From contig WBMQ01000004.1 in assembly GCA_016630905.1 (NCBI GenBank), forward strand, positions 930,001 to 994,000: 64,000 nucleotides of DNA. Reading direction: 5' to 3'. Source of the DNA: Capillidium heterosporum. Taxonomy: Eukaryota > Entomophthoromycota > Entomophthoromycetes > Entomophthorales > Capillidiaceae. Made by a program: the position numbers and the translations under genes. Below the pieces are notes generated by a model that saw only the letters and a program-made list of their open reading frames with translations, was not told the origin of the DNA and did no database searches. This document shows, in pieces, positions 35,706-48,079 of the stretch; within the stretch, counting starts at the first letter, position 1, and every line of letters begins with the position of its first letter.

Positions 35706-37105
35706 CTTCAAATTCTAGTATGTTTAAATGTTGGAATTTATGTAAAGTAAATGTCAGATTGATAGTTGCCACCTTTCGCTAAAAATTAAAGTTGACGAGT
35801 CGATTATCTGTATCTAGTAGATCAATTTTGATAGATTGGACCTCTACTTTCTAAGTGTTGGTACGCTGTAGTCGGACTCTAAACCCTCGATAAATTCCGT
35901 GACTTTACACTTGCCTAAAGATTCTAACTTCTGCCACTTTGAAAATTAGTCAGGAACTTACATATCCCAATTAGCGTTGCTCATTGGTTGAGTTTTTGGG
36001 CTGGAAATACGTCATTTTTGCCGATTCGAGTTAGAGCAGTCACAAGGTAATTTGGTTGAAAGATATACTTTGTATGAATAAGCTGGACTGATATTCGATA
36101 GACGATATGTTAACCAACGTATATGTTGTAGTTCAGGCTATTATACCTTGGTCGTGAAAATGCCCCTTAAAATGCTTTTACGAGCTTACGATGCACCACG
36201 TATTAATAAGAGCTTTAAGAGGCTATTGAATCTAGACAGTAGTTATACCATTCGAATATTGATACAGCGTTGCTATAGAGTTTATAGGTTCTGAGATGAA
36301 TAATTTATTTTAATTTCCAAAGGGAATGTTTCTTATTTTTTAGTAATGGCAATTTTCTTGAACTAAACATAGCATTCGCTTTCTTATACCTGCAGTTCAT
36401 TGTTTAAACTATTACAACTGTATATTTGTGAATGAATATATAAATCTATCTATAACAATATGTATATAGCTGCAACAACCATACTACCTAAATAACGTTT
36501 AAAATGATCCGCACCATGCCACTACTTGTTAAATAAGTTTATTGAAATATTCAACCTCCTTACCAACTACAGTTGAAGAACTGTGCCGTATTAGCTCAAA
36601 GCCTTATACCAAATTTAACCAAAGCTCACTGCCTTTATAATCTTAAATATCCATTCAAATCAAACTAATAGATGTAACAGTCGTATATGAAAATAAAACT
36701 GCATAGGCAATACCATCCACATGTAATGCATTACCTACCTACTGAAACATCCTATCTATTGCCAAACCCTTTTAATATGAGCTTTCCATTACTTTACCTT
36801 TCCGAGAACCGTAACTTTCAAAAAACCATCATCAACTTACCACGACCTATAATACGATGAACCTTCAAACACAAATTTTGAAATAAAGCTGCCTTACAAT
36901 GGATTTCTTTCTAATATACATTTTTGATACCAAAAGTTTTAATATTAGCATATGCACACTTATGATCTAAAAGCACCCGTACCTTTTGATTTGGAATAAG
37001 TGTTAGGTTTCATAGACAAAGTCCTATATGAAGCTTATGAAAAAATTTTGAACCGGTCAATTTAGTAAGCTAATGGATGATGGGGCTACCTATCTACACC
37101 CATCG
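35706..37105. other. intergenic region
   Basis: 1.4 kb AT-rich, with no open frame I can support. Confidence 0.5.
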
Positions 37106-37113
37106 TATAAATA
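37106..37113 (+). promoter_or_regulatory. TATA box of the first Gly-rich gene
   Basis: TATAAATA about 150 bases before the ATG at 37266. Confidence 0.4.
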
Positions 37114-37265
37114 CAAGATAGCTACATCGACTAGAGGGCATTAACAATAATCAACTAATCCATCTATAAAAGCATCATCTAGAAACAAGTATACGACGGG
37201 CTGGTACCAAAATTGAATCTCAACAGAAATAACTTCACCCTTAACATCAACTAATCTTTCAAAAT

Positions 37266-37733
37266 ATGCGATCCACCCTACTCTTAGCCTTACTAACCAC
37301 TGTACTCGCCTTACCAACCCCGCTTTCCCAAAACCATGTTGAACAGAAGTTAGAACGTAGACAGTTCGAAGCATTAGCGGCAAGTCTGTTAACTGGAGTA
37401 GCCACTAACGTAGCCAAGGGTGTGATATCTAATGGAATGAAGAATATGAGCGGTGGTGGGGGTCAAGAAGGTGGAGGCGGTAACGAAGGAGGAGGTGGTA
37501 GTAATCCACTGTCAGGAATAATGGGTATGATGGGTGGTGGTGGTGGTGATAAAGGCAGTGGTGGAGGCAGCAATCCTTTAGGTGGAATCATGGGTATGAT
37601 GGGTGGTGGGGGTGAGAAAGGCAGTGGTGGTGGTAACCCATTAGCCGGTATGATGGGTGGTGGCGGAAGTAACATGCTGTCTGGTCTACTGGGTGGTATG
37701 ATGAAAGGGGCCGGTGGCGGTATGTTTGGATAA
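37266..37733 (+). CDS. small secreted Gly-rich protein
   Basis: 155 codons. A signal peptide (MRSTLLLALLTTVLALPTP) is followed by a dibasic site L-E-R-R at about residue 32 that a Kex2-like protease could cut. An amphipathic stretch (A-L-A-A-S-L-L-T-G-V) leads to imperfect repeats of G-G-G-G...N-P-L-x-G-I-M-G-M-M-G-G-G-G, three to four units. The composition recalls cell-wall or adhesive Gly-rich proteins; no enzyme motif. The antisense frame is also open only because of the GGT/GGN repeats. Confidence 0.75.
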   Translation: MRSTLLLALLTTVLALPTPLSQNHVEQKLERRQFEALAASLLTGVATNVAKGVISNGMKNMSGGGGQEGGGGNEGGGGSNPLSGIMGMMGGGGGDKGSGGGSNPLGGIMGMMGGGGEKGSGGGNPLAGMMGGGGSNMLSGLLGGMMKGAGGGMFG

Positions 37734-38596
37734 AAATAAATTTTATCATGTAATTATTTCGATTATTTAATTTTCCTTTTAGCATATATAGTGTGTATAT
37801 ATTTGTATAAGATATAATGTCTTGAACTGTTTGTATAGCAAAATTTATGATGCGCTAACTCTACTTTTATAGTACAAATGTTGTAGTTGGATGAAATACG
37901 GCACTAAATTTATACAATTTAGAATATAGCGTTTCGATACATCGTACCTCTTACTTGTATATATAGTGAAATAAAGATGCGACTAGGCTTTTAGTTTTGT
38001 AGATACTAACGCAATGGCACAATGCTACCCTAAAACTAGCAAACTAGAAACTACGCTTCATCACAAGTGTACTGTAACTACACAAATCTCAACTTGGCTG
38101 TACCATTTAAAAGGTCATCTGCCATACTTTATTCTGGTACAGGATAGTAATATACACACCTACCAACACATCTTTCTTTTAATTAAGTTTATAGCACAAC
38201 ATGTAGAATTCTTAAATGTAGGGTGTAGAATTAAATACCAGCCTCAATTAAATTTTAGCATCCGCAACATACATTTCAAGCTAATGGAGGTAAAGACCAT
38301 TAGCAAATTGAACATAGGAATAGTAGCGGTATAGTGGCCGTATCCACAAAACTTTCAAGAGATATACCCATAGAACCATACACCACAAATAGATGACAGA
38401 CGTTCAAAAGATATTTGTCAAAACTATTGTCAATTCGCAACATATCTTCAATAAAAGTCCCTATATCAAATATATTTATCTAGTTATCTATATATAACTT
38501 TGAAGTGTTGAACCTCACAAATTAACTATAGATAAAACACCTCATCAAACTAAACTATTAGTTTACCACCTCTATTCCACTAAAGCAGCTGAACAT
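37734..38596. other. intergenic region between the two Gly-rich genes
   Basis: AT-rich. The 106-codon open frame at 38014-38334 has no signal peptide or motif and I do not support it. Confidence 0.5.
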
Positions 38597-38609
38597 TATA
38601 TATAAAAGG
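38597..38609 (+). promoter_or_regulatory. TATA box of the second Gly-rich gene
   Basis: TATATATAAAAGG, about 115 bases before the ATG at 38723. Confidence 0.5.
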
Positions 38610-38722
38610 TCAAGCAATCCCTACCCTTGCCTTAACTTTTTCTCCAATATCCACCCTGTCAAGGAGTCAACGAAATCAAGTACAACTTAAAGTTAATCTG
38701 GTATTAACCCAAATTTTCAACG

Positions 38723-38992
38723 ATGCAGAACTCATTGACTAAACCAATTTATCTCCTTCTTTTAACTTTATTTGTTTTAACTCTATCGGCCTTACCCCAG
38801 CAGAGTCCCGAAGTTCACGAAATCTATGCCGGCAGAGGACAGTTAGATGGATTGCTGGGTGGTCTGTTGGGTGGCGGTGGTTCTAAAAACGGCGGGGATG
38901 GTGGAGGCGGTGGCTTGATGCCTGGTTTCCAAGGTTCTTTCTTAGATAGTCTGCTGGGTCAGCTATCCGGTTTATTGGGCGGTCCTTCCTAA
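38723..38992 (+). CDS. very small secreted Gly/Leu-rich protein
   Basis: 89 codons: a signal peptide (LLLLTLFVLTLSALPQQ), an A-G-R-G site, then L-D-G-L-L-G-G-L-L-G-G-G-G and a similar C-terminal unit (L-L-G-Q-L-S-G-L-L-G-G). It resembles its neighbour at 37266-37733 in layout (leader, short spacer, Gly/Leu repeats), so the two may be distant tandem relatives of a secreted structural or hydrophobic coat protein. The function is unknown. Confidence 0.68.
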   Translation: MQNSLTKPIYLLLLTLFVLTLSALPQQSPEVHEIYAGRGQLDGLLGGLLGGGGSKNGGDGGGGGLMPGFQGSFLDSLLGQLSGLLGGPS

Positions 38993-39172
38993 TAGCCATT
39001 GCTATATGCATATATGGCACAATAAACAAACATTTATAGAGCTTTTATTAGGTTGAAATTTATACCTTTTATAGATACATTCGGTCAATTTAGAAAAAAT
39101 AGAGTTTAACACTACAAACAAAAGCAGTTTATTAACACAGCGCCCAAATCGCAAAAATTATACTTTTAGTGG

Positions 39173-41266
39173 TTAGTAGGTGGTCGGACTGAGCGACCTA
39201 AGGGTGTTGTAGATGTCGTTGACGAAGCTGGAGTGCAAATAGTTTTTAAGGGCATCCAAGATGACCGTTAAATTGTACTGCCGCTCTAAGAACTGGCCAG
39301 GCGAGTGATGGAAGGTGGAGGCGGAGCTAGCTTTGGAATAGGTAACGTGGACCGAGGCAATTGTGAGACAGCACCACCACTTGTATCCTGGGCCGTAGAT
39401 ACCAAATTGGGAACCCAAACTGGCAACGATGGCGGTACCGAATCGGGCCGCAACTAGACACTTGTTCCGGGGACTGAGGCGGAAGAAACGTTGCAGACTG
39501 ATTCCGTTTAAGGCAACATCGTGCATATGAATGTTGAGGTAGCTATCTTTGTCAACATCGGTATCGATTAGGGGGCGGTTCAATTCGATCAGGAGTGCAA
39601 AGTAGTACAGGTAGAGAAGGCACACGTAGGGACTTCCAGACTGAGGCACGTTAAGCCAGAGGGTCGAGGGGCCAAAGTCGTAATTGCAAGGTAGCCTTAA
39701 GAACCAGTCATGTAATCGGTTCTCTACCTCCTTAGTGAGCCTTGAGAACTCGTCCTTGGGTCGACCCAACCCTTCGACCTTAGCGAAGCTGTTTGGGGAT
39801 AGGCTGGACGGCTTGATCAGCCGGAGTCGGTTGAAATTCCAAAGCACCATGACGTGATGGGCCAGGGACCGGAAGTAGGAACTCGCTTCCCCAGATTCCT
39901 GTTCGGAGAGCCCGTAATAAGACATGCGCTCGGCTGGATTGTCGCCTAGGATACCCGGGGCTGAGGGAAGGTGGATGGTGGATTTGGCATCCAAGTATAT
40001 GGGTGGTCGACCAACGCAGAGTGTGTAAAGCCTATCGTTCTGAAGCAAGCACCACCAAATCCTTCGTAGCTCTTCTCGTTCACTAGGATTCCTGTACTTA
40101 TCCTCGACATGGATGCCTAAAGCTATAGCTATATGGTGAGCCATACCCACGTAGCGGTACCCAGCGATAAGTGAGGGGTCGTCCCGATCGATGGCTATCA
40201 ACTGGGACATCAGGATTAGGGCCCTCACTGTCCACAGCGACAGTTTGGCATAGCTTCGTTTGATATGAAAGTGCATGTGTTGACCAAACATTTTTCCTAG
40301 CTCCATTATTGGGAAGGAAGAGGGCAAGTAGTAAGTACCAGATAGGCATACGGCGTAATACAGTGCCAGAAAGTCATCATCCCTATTGTTGGAGCCAAGT
40401 GCATCGAAAAACTTTCTGTGGTTGATCAAAGGTTGGAATGGGTTCACGTACTTGAAATGTAGGCTCACTACTAAGGGGAGTATGAAGTTGCTCTGGCTTG
40501 ATTTCAAGTTGGCTAGGGGGGAGATGTCCTTAAGGTGGTGGCTTTTATAGTCTAAGGACACCCTCGATAGAAGTGATGGGTTGGCCATCAAAAGGAATCC
40601 GACCGGGCTATTTCCCAAGTATATCGAGTGCCCATTCTTCTCTATCAACATCCGGCGATTATATTGATTTAAGATAACCAGCCTTTTGAATTTATCCGTT
40701 AGCTCATGAATAGAGAACTCCTTTTTCGGTTTCGTTAGCTGGCCGTTTTTGGAAGTTATGGTATTATCTAGAGTAAACACGTTAGCATATTTTAAGCTTA
40801 ATAAGGCGTACTTACTATCCTGGTCTAAACATTGATCGTCGTTTGTCTTAGCTCTATGTATATTGGTGTCGTGTTCGTGTAAAGTAGGATCTATATTGTA
40901 GAAATCTCTATCCGGTAGTCGACTATATAGCATCAGTGGGTCGTCGTGGCTTATATATTCGTTATCTCGCACCCTTTTATCGATATTAGGCTTCGCCACC
41001 ACATGCATTTCTAAACGGTAGAAGTTAAATTTAAAGTCATATGTTGCTAGGTTACTTTGTTCCTTCAGTGTTGGGGCTGGGTTCGTTAGGGGTGGACTTT
41101 GCTTTTTGTCTTTAGGGCCCTGGCTGACCATCTTGAAGTTGTAAGAATAATTGCACGGTCGATTTCGTTTCGCGCATCGGGAACAGGGCGTCTCCTTGGA
41201 ACATTTCAGTTTACTTTGGCGGCAGGAATCGCAAGCTTTGCTTTTAAGCTGGGATTTTGTCAGCAT
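39173..41266 (-). CDS. Zn2Cys6 fungal transcription factor
   Basis: 697 codons in one exon. The N-terminal binuclear zinc cluster has the spacing C-x2-C-x6-C-x5-C-x2-C-x6-C (CDSCRQSKLKCSKETPC, then SRCAKRNRPC) at about residues 12-38. The fungal-specific regulatory domain lies in the middle (about 260-450: YRYVGMAHHIAIALGIHVED, ELRRIWWCLLQNDRLYTLCV, G-R-P-P). The DNA target and inducer cannot be read from the sequence. It is convergent with the Gly-rich gene, so there is no obvious pathway partner. Confidence 0.9.
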   Translation of the reverse strand: MLTKSQLKSKACDSCRQSKLKCSKETPCSRCAKRNRPCNYSYNFKMVSQGPKDKKQSPPLTNPAPTLKEQSNLATYDFKFNFYRLEMHVVAKPNIDKRVRDNEYISHDDPLMLYSRLPDRDFYNIDPTLHEHDTNIHRAKTNDDQCLDQDSKYALLSLKYANVFTLDNTITSKNGQLTKPKKEFSIHELTDKFKRLVILNQYNRRMLIEKNGHSIYLGNSPVGFLLMANPSLLSRVSLDYKSHHLKDISPLANLKSSQSNFILPLVVSLHFKYVNPFQPLINHRKFFDALGSNNRDDDFLALYYAVCLSGTYYLPSSFPIMELGKMFGQHMHFHIKRSYAKLSLWTVRALILMSQLIAIDRDDPSLIAGYRYVGMAHHIAIALGIHVEDKYRNPSEREELRRIWWCLLQNDRLYTLCVGRPPIYLDAKSTIHLPSAPGILGDNPAERMSYYGLSEQESGEASSYFRSLAHHVMVLWNFNRLRLIKPSSLSPNSFAKVEGLGRPKDEFSRLTKEVENRLHDWFLRLPCNYDFGPSTLWLNVPQSGSPYVCLLYLYYFALLIELNRPLIDTDVDKDSYLNIHMHDVALNGISLQRFFRLSPRNKCLVAARFGTAIVASLGSQFGIYGPGYKWWCCLTIASVHVTYSKASSASTFHHSPGQFLERQYNLTVILDALKNYLHSSFVNDIYNTLRSLSPTTY

Positions 41267-44200
41267 TCTGAAGTAACTAAATCCGAATTTGAACTTTTGC
41301 TAAACAAATTAAATCCCACCGTGCCCTTAAATACTAGACTTAATGAATTTAGAATGAAAGCTGTGGGTATAGGTTATCATTCAAGCTAAAGTTGGACTTT
41401 AAATAACTTAAGTGGGTATAACTCAAGTTCGCTAATATCTGTTCTAGCTTGTCATTAACATTACAACTGCCCCTAGATTGGACGGTTGAAAGGACTGGAA
41501 TATTTTTAATACTTAACTTGCGACGCTTGGTTTCCAGTTTTATTGCCAATAGCGGAAGGTGGTCTTACTGCAAGCGAGTAACACTTGTACCTATTCCACG
41601 ACTTTAGGCTGGGAATTAGCAGATTGCAGTAGCTGATTACATAAATTATCTAATTTTAATCTCTTGATTATAGGGCGTTTTCATAAAGCCACTTATACTT
41701 CCCCAATGCCAGGTTTGGTTGGCAACTATGGCCTTGCTTGAAATTCTAGGCCCATAATTTAGAGAATTTCCATATTTAGATATATACATCATCGCAAATT
41801 TGCAACCAATTCTTAAACTTTAATTAGGGAAGCTGGCTGGAGTTCTACCACATCCGCAAGAAACCAGTGCGTTTCGGAAGTATAAATAGATGTACATAAT
41901 ATCGATACTAATAATACTCAGACGCTGTCTAGAAGACCAAGCCAAAGTAACTCAGTCCAATACTTCAAGAACATTGTTTTGGCAATCCCCTGACTTTTAG
42001 ATAATTGCGAGGTGGCTCAGGCGTATAGATTTGGCTAACTGCTTGCCGTAAAGGATTGCGACTTTTTGGCGGCTATGGGGCGATCCGGTAATACCTATTT
42101 GCGTCGAGCTTCCTAGTTAATAAATACACCATTAATGGAAATTAATTCGAAGTCGTGGTACCAGGCACCATATAGCAGTATCACCCAAAGCTTAAATAAA
42201 CGTTTAGGACAATCGGTCTAGAATGCCTTGGCAAGTATACCAGTTAAATGAATTGTTTTTATTGTAATATATGTCTAGGAATAATAACAATTATAGCCAT
42301 TAATCAAAAATCATAGTATCCACACAGGTGCGCGAATTTACTTGTATATCAGCCAATTTAGATTGATTCTTACGGCAAGTCAGAGCACCATCCTGTCAAA
42401 AATCTATCACAAAGGTAGAAACTATAGTTATACTATTAGTGATTAAACTCCGTCCATATAGGAATAGTATAGTGTAGTTTGTAAGCTTAGGCCACTTTTC
42501 AAAACACATCCTTAATGGGGAATGTAAGTTGAGATGTAACAGTTTAGCTAAAAGAATCCTAAGACCGTGTCATCACCACTAAATGGAATATATAATTATG
42601 ATATGGGACTAGCTAAATTGAGTAAGGCATCATATATTATTTCCAACAACATGCCCTTAAAAGCTGCAAGTGACTTATACAGCGTTGGGAAGGGAGCGTA
42701 AGATGTTAATAAAGAGATCAACTTATCGGAATCAAATTTGAAATATATATAAGAAGCTAGTTTAACTTTTGAAAATCCCTTTTGGCAGGCCTACATACCC
42801 TGCTTCCAATAAAATATACACATCTAGAAGCGATTACAGCTACAACTTTTCAAGCTTTTGAAACATCAGTAGGTGTTCGATCTAAATATTTTTGGTAAAT
42901 TGATACCAATGCTTTTGCTACATAACGCCGCCTACATTCCAATTGAAGTGGCTATATATTTGTAAACAGCATTTAATTCTTAAAGCAACATTAGCATATA
43001 TTAAATAGTTTCATTGTTTAGTAAATGAGTTGTATACAATCCCAATTCTAGGTTGTCTAGATACTTTTAGTTTATTTAGGTCTGACTATGGATACCACTG
43101 CACTTGTCAACTAAAGATATTTGGAAATCTACAGCTCCAATTCTTTGAATACGCTACCATGCCAAACTACCTAAAATTATGGCTTTGAAACGGCAAGTTT
43201 CGTTTTACCGGTTGAAGAATAGAAGTTAACTGTCTCAATACATTGCTAAATATGGGCAAAAGTTTACATTTATGGCAAGTGGCTGATCGATGTACAACAA
43301 TTTCTACATTGCTTGTAGATCTGGTATCATACCGAGTCAACTTGAGCTCCGAACTTTCATCCAATAAAATATCGTCATGTACCTAAAATGTGTTTCTCTA
43401 TCTTGATGTATTATATCAAATACGACGATTATTCTAGAACGAAGCCAATATTTAAAATGACAAAATTCTCCAATTTTTTAAAATATTAGATTTTAACATT
43501 AGTGGAATATAGACGAGGGTAAAGCCCAAATACGTTCCAACAGAACCAAACAGTTTACTGCTGTACCCTCGACACATTCTTAATTTGAAGTATATGTTGA
43601 TACTGGAGGGTTTCCTTTCTCTATAAACTAATGTTGAAAAGTACTAACGCAGATTTTTTACTTATTTGCCAAATTATAAAGTATACGATCAATCTTCTAA
43701 TTAGTGAAAATAAACAAACTGTAGATAAATTTGGTATAATGGCTAATTGGAGATACTATAGTTATTAGCTATATATAAAGATTTGAACCTGTACTTTATT
43801 AAAAATGGTGGTATATATATCATTACAACCTATTTATTAAGGATAAAATTGGATTTAGCCTGCCTTGTCAACAAAATAGAATTCAGAAGCATGATGAATC
43901 TAAAAATCTAATACGACTATCTAAATAGAAGCTTAACATATAAGTTTGAAATAATACCCGGATAATAGATAGTGCTTTTATTTCTTAAAACCCTAGCTCT
44001 CATTACTATATTGAAAAGAATTGGCGGATTCTAAAAGAAGGATTTTCCGATACCAAATTCACCCTACAAAGAAAATTACATATCATAACTAGGGTTAACT
44101 TGTAGGTGTAGCACTACCTGTTCGATTAAGTAATAACAAGATCATTACTATTATATTGCGATTGCCAATAGACGTTGGCACCATCCTCATCTTATAGGGT

Positions 44201-45239
44201 CTATAACTTGTCGGTCGAATCACACCCCGACACTCGGATATTTTTGCCAAAATGAAGGTTAGAGCTAAACCCAACAGTTCTAATTGCTTTTGCAAAATTC
44301 GCATACTCCGGTAAGTAGCAAGATATTAAATTATCTAAGTTGCCTACAGATGTGACCTTGATCAGCCTAAAATCTAGGAGGGACCATCGCGATGTTGGAT
44401 ACCAAACTTTTAGAGCAACAGGTACTTTTGTTACCCCTTATATGCTTTGAAAAGTGCGCCTTCCAAATTAGTGATACCCCACTATGTACATGTTACTATA
44501 AACCATTGCGGAGGATGCTATGTAATGTACTAAGTATTGTTTCTTGAAGCGGTTTACAAGTAAGGGTGCATAGGCGTACTTGGTCTGAAAGTTGACCGAA
44601 CAACAACAAGCGGGGTTTTTAAGATCTACAAACTTTCTAAAAATTATATCCCGATGCTTAGGAAAACTGTTAATTTCTAAAACTGGGTGTCTTAACCTTT
44701 CGCTATGCTAAAAGGACGCACATTTTTGACACTTATCGATCTTGCCGCGAAATGTTGGGGTCGTTTTTTATCGATCTGTGGATACCATATTCCAAAAGGT
44801 AAGCGGACTAGCTGTAGAACAGCTTGGGGTATCGAACTTTTCTATAATGAGTAGATGGCTTTTTAATGTAGTTGGAATTGGCCTTAATTGGAAAAACTTT
44901 AGGGCGAGGTTGATTGTGGGGGTAACTTATATAGATCATAGCAACGAGCATTTTTGGATTTATAAGTATAGTCGAACGGGTCTTTCCTTACATAAATTGA
45001 CAAATCTATAGGTAGGATGTGCTAAACAGGTATATTAAATCGGCAATTGCTAGCTAACCTATGTCGGACATAGTTTAGTATACTTGAGCTAAACATTATC
45101 CCTTTAGGTATAAATGTAATTATTGATAGGATGGATTTTATACTAGAGACAGCATTAGAGGTATTTATATGGATATACGCTTATAACCAACTTCTTCATG
45201 GCTACTTAAATGTTGTTTCTGATAGCTCGTAATTTGTTT
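41267..45239. other. long AT-rich intergenic region
   Basis: About 4 kb with only short random open frames (for example 43167-43364, 44742-45011). A TATAAATAG at about 41880 has no gene behind it. It passes without a clear edge into the repeat nest on the right. Confidence 0.5.
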
Positions 45240-45453
45240 TGAAATACTACAAGGATTATCAATAAACATTGCTAAAAAACTCTAGTCTTATTTAAAACGA
45301 ACCAACATTTAGTACAAATAACAGAATTTAAATCAAAATCTAGATTTACTTTCCAAGATAATAAGACTATTTCTATTATAAATTTCTAATAGAAGCATAT
45401 ATAATTAGTAAAAGAACTTATAGCTATACTTTTAAAATAAATAATAATTGTTA

Positions 45454-45861
45454 GAAAGTATTTACAAAGAACATGCATTAGTAAGGGTTAATTAGAAGGT
45501 AGTAGTAGTAAGTATTTTAAAAGCTAAAGTTAATTATAAGGCTATATAAGGAATAAAGCTTATATTTAGAGTTTAATTTAAAAGTAATAAACTAATAAAA
45601 TTATTTTAATTATAGCTATAAGACTAAAAAGCATAGTAAGATTTATCAGCTTAATTAAGTTTTATAATTCATCTAATTTAGTTAAGTTTTAGAGTTTAGT
45701 TTAAATTTAATTAATATAATTTAAAAAACTGCAAATTTTAAGTTTAAATCTATATTAATAATAATAAAAAATATTAAATAATTTAATATACCTATTTAAT
45801 AGTTATTTAATCTATTATTAAGTTTGTAATATTTTTATATAGGCTATTATTTTTAATAATA
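45454..45861 (+). mobile_element. relic of LTR-like repeat family A, copy 1
   Basis: Strongly AT-drifted copy that aligns along its length with 47252-47695 (start ...AAAG-T-ATTTACAAAGAAC, middle GGCTATATAAGGAA, end TTTATATAGGCTATT). Old and broken; no coding part. Confidence 0.5.
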
Positions 45862-46887
45862 AATGCTTTAAATATAAGTAATAATAGTTTACTTAATTTT
45901 AAATACTATAATTGTAATAAAATCTTAGATAATTTCTCTAAAGAATCAGCTTGATAACCCTTTTAGCTGTAAGAACTGTAGTTCTAATACTATTTTAACC
46001 TTGTAATAGATTAGGTTTTAATCACTTAATAATTAATTATAAAAAGGCAAAGTCTTTATTTAAACTAAATAACAATTATTATATTAGGTTATAATATATT
46101 ATTAATGAATTCTTCTAGTCTATTCTTAAAGCATGATGGATACAAATCATCTGCTTAATGAAGTACTAATTATTGGCATCTCTATCATCTTATTGTCCTT
46201 ATTTCCTACCTTTATATAAACCTTTTTGACTTGTACAACTTTTTAATAAGTAATTATCTTATAATAAATATTTCAATTTCTCTTTATTATAATTACTGCA
46301 TACTAATTAGATCTGATTTCTTATAACTATTGAATTAGCCAAAAGTCAAACCAGAATATTGCTGACTTAAAGTAGCCTAAAGTTAATATACTAAATATTA
46401 TTGGATTAAAGATAGCTTAGAATTAGCTTAGAATTTACAAAATAACATTAGATTAAAATTGCTTTAAATTAAGATTAGGATCAATTAGATAGAATTAAGT
46501 ACTAGAACCTAATGGATATTACTACCCTCTTTGATTTTATTATAATTGTAGCCTTATTTGTCTTTATAAACTGACTTTAGGTTTAGATTGCCACTAAAGT
46601 CTTAGCTGTTAAAGCAATAGCATTAAGCTTCTTTAGTTTTATTAGTGTGATTACTACTATATTAGCTTACTTTAAGCCTAGCCCTACACTTTTAAAAAGA
46701 CTTTTCTACAATAATAAAAAATTTTAATTATTATTAAATCTAACTAATAATAATATTATAATAAAATATGTTGGCTAGTTACTTTTATTAAGTGTTTGAT
46801 TACTAGCTTAAACTTTTAGTTAAGTAAATTTAGCTAAAATTAGTAAGCCCTTTAGTATAAAATATAAAAAACTTGATAATTAATTAG
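45862..46887. repeat. unassigned decayed repeat DNA
   Basis: Extremely AT-rich, of the same drifted character as the named relics, but I cannot match it to family A, B or C. Possibly internal parts of old elements. Confidence 0.35.
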
Positions 46888-47251
46888 TATAAAGTTTAAA
46901 GAAATGCTATTAAATTTAACTAATAATAGTATTATAATAAGAATATATAACATAAAAGGTTAGGATAGTAGAACTAATGCTAACTATAGTATTGATAATA
47001 TAAATTACTTAAAGGAGATAAGTCTAAAAAAGTAAAGAAAATTTAAGTAAAGTAAGATAAGAAGATATAAAAGTTAAATCATATATTTGTATAATCTAAT
47101 AACTAAAAGGCTAACTAGAAATAATACTTTATTTATAAAAAAAACAGATTAGACTATTAGAGATAGCTATAGTAAAAAAATAAAATTAAGCTATTAAAAA
47201 TAACTTTAAAAAAATAAATTAGATTATTATAATAACTATAAGGTTTAGTAT
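46888..47251 (-). mobile_element. old solo-LTR fragment of family C (truncated)
   Basis: Reverse-oriented copy of the family C LTR, drifted by many transitions and cut at its inner side where family A copy 2 begins. It holds the unoccupied version of the site that carries two insertions in the copy at 47983-50282. Confidence 0.6.
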
Positions 47252-47695
47252 TGGGAAATGTTTACAAGGAACGTTCACCAGCTGGGTTTAGCCAGGGAGC
47301 AATGGTAGCCAGGACTCCATAAAGGCTAAGAACGTTGACCATAAGGCTATATAAGGAGGAGGCTTGGGCTTGTAGCCTAATCCAGAGACGGTGGGTAGAT
47401 AGGAATACTCCAAGGGTAGCCATTAGGCTAAGGAGCACAGTTGGGTTCATTGGTTCAGGAAGGTTCTAGGGTCTAGTTCAGATCAATTCAGTTCAGTTCT
47501 ATCATTCAGTTCAGATCAGCGCAACTCTCTACTGTTGAGGGATGCCGATTATCAGTTCTATGTTATACTATGCAGGGAGTCTACACTATGCCAATAGCAG
47601 AAGAAATATCAAATGATTCAATACGTTTATTTAAATATAACTTAACCTACTACTAAGTTCACTATGGGCCTTATATAGGTGACTTGTCTTTAGTA
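47252..47695 (+). mobile_element. LTR-like repeat family A, copy 2 (least drifted)
   Basis: GC-richer block starting TGGGAAATGTTTACAAGG with a TATATAAGGAGG core about 95 bases in and an end near CTTATATAGGTGACTTG. Three copies in the window (45454, 47252, 51430). Promoter-like TATA and size suggest an LTR, but I could not find flanking target duplications. It looks like a solo relic; the short antisense open frame 47262-47450 is not supported as a gene. Confidence 0.5.
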
Positions 47696-47982
47696 GTTAG
47701 TACTTAGGATACTAGTAATTGATGTTTTCCCTAATCCATCAGTAACACTATTCTTCTTGTTTTCTGGGCATTTGTCATTAACCCAAAAAATGCCAAGGCT
47801 GATTTAGAGACAGTCAATGCTAAATAAAACGCTTAATTCATGCTAAAGAGAAAAGAACTTCTAGCATTGCTAGGATTGATACCAAACTGGTAATCTATGT
47901 GTCCAGAATGTAAAACTGAATTCTAGTTATTAAGTGAAGCTACAGCTGATTAAAAGGATTTCCTTACAAATTAAGTATTTAC
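47696..47982. repeat. unassigned sequence between relics
   Basis: About 290 bases, less AT-drifted than its surroundings, without a match to the other units. It may be a remnant of an internal region. Confidence 0.3.
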
Positions 47983-48079
47983 TATAAAGTCTAAAGGGAT
48001 GCTATTAGATCTAACTAATGATAATGTTATAATAGGAGCATATGATATAAGAAGTCAGAATAATAAAACTAATACTAAT

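Noticed and set aside
37463-37675. Pro-rich minus-strand frame
   Set aside because: Complement of the Gly-rich repeats (GGT read as ACC/CCA).
41875-41890. TATAAATAG suggesting a plus-strand promoter
   Set aside because: No ATG-led or splice-supported coding sequence follows.
44742-45011. 89-codon frame in the 4-kb gap
   Set aside because: No motif, no splice signals and no difference in composition from the flank.
47262-47450. 62-codon minus-strand frame in a GC-richer island
   Set aside because: The island is a younger family A repeat copy; the frame is not kept in the other copies.
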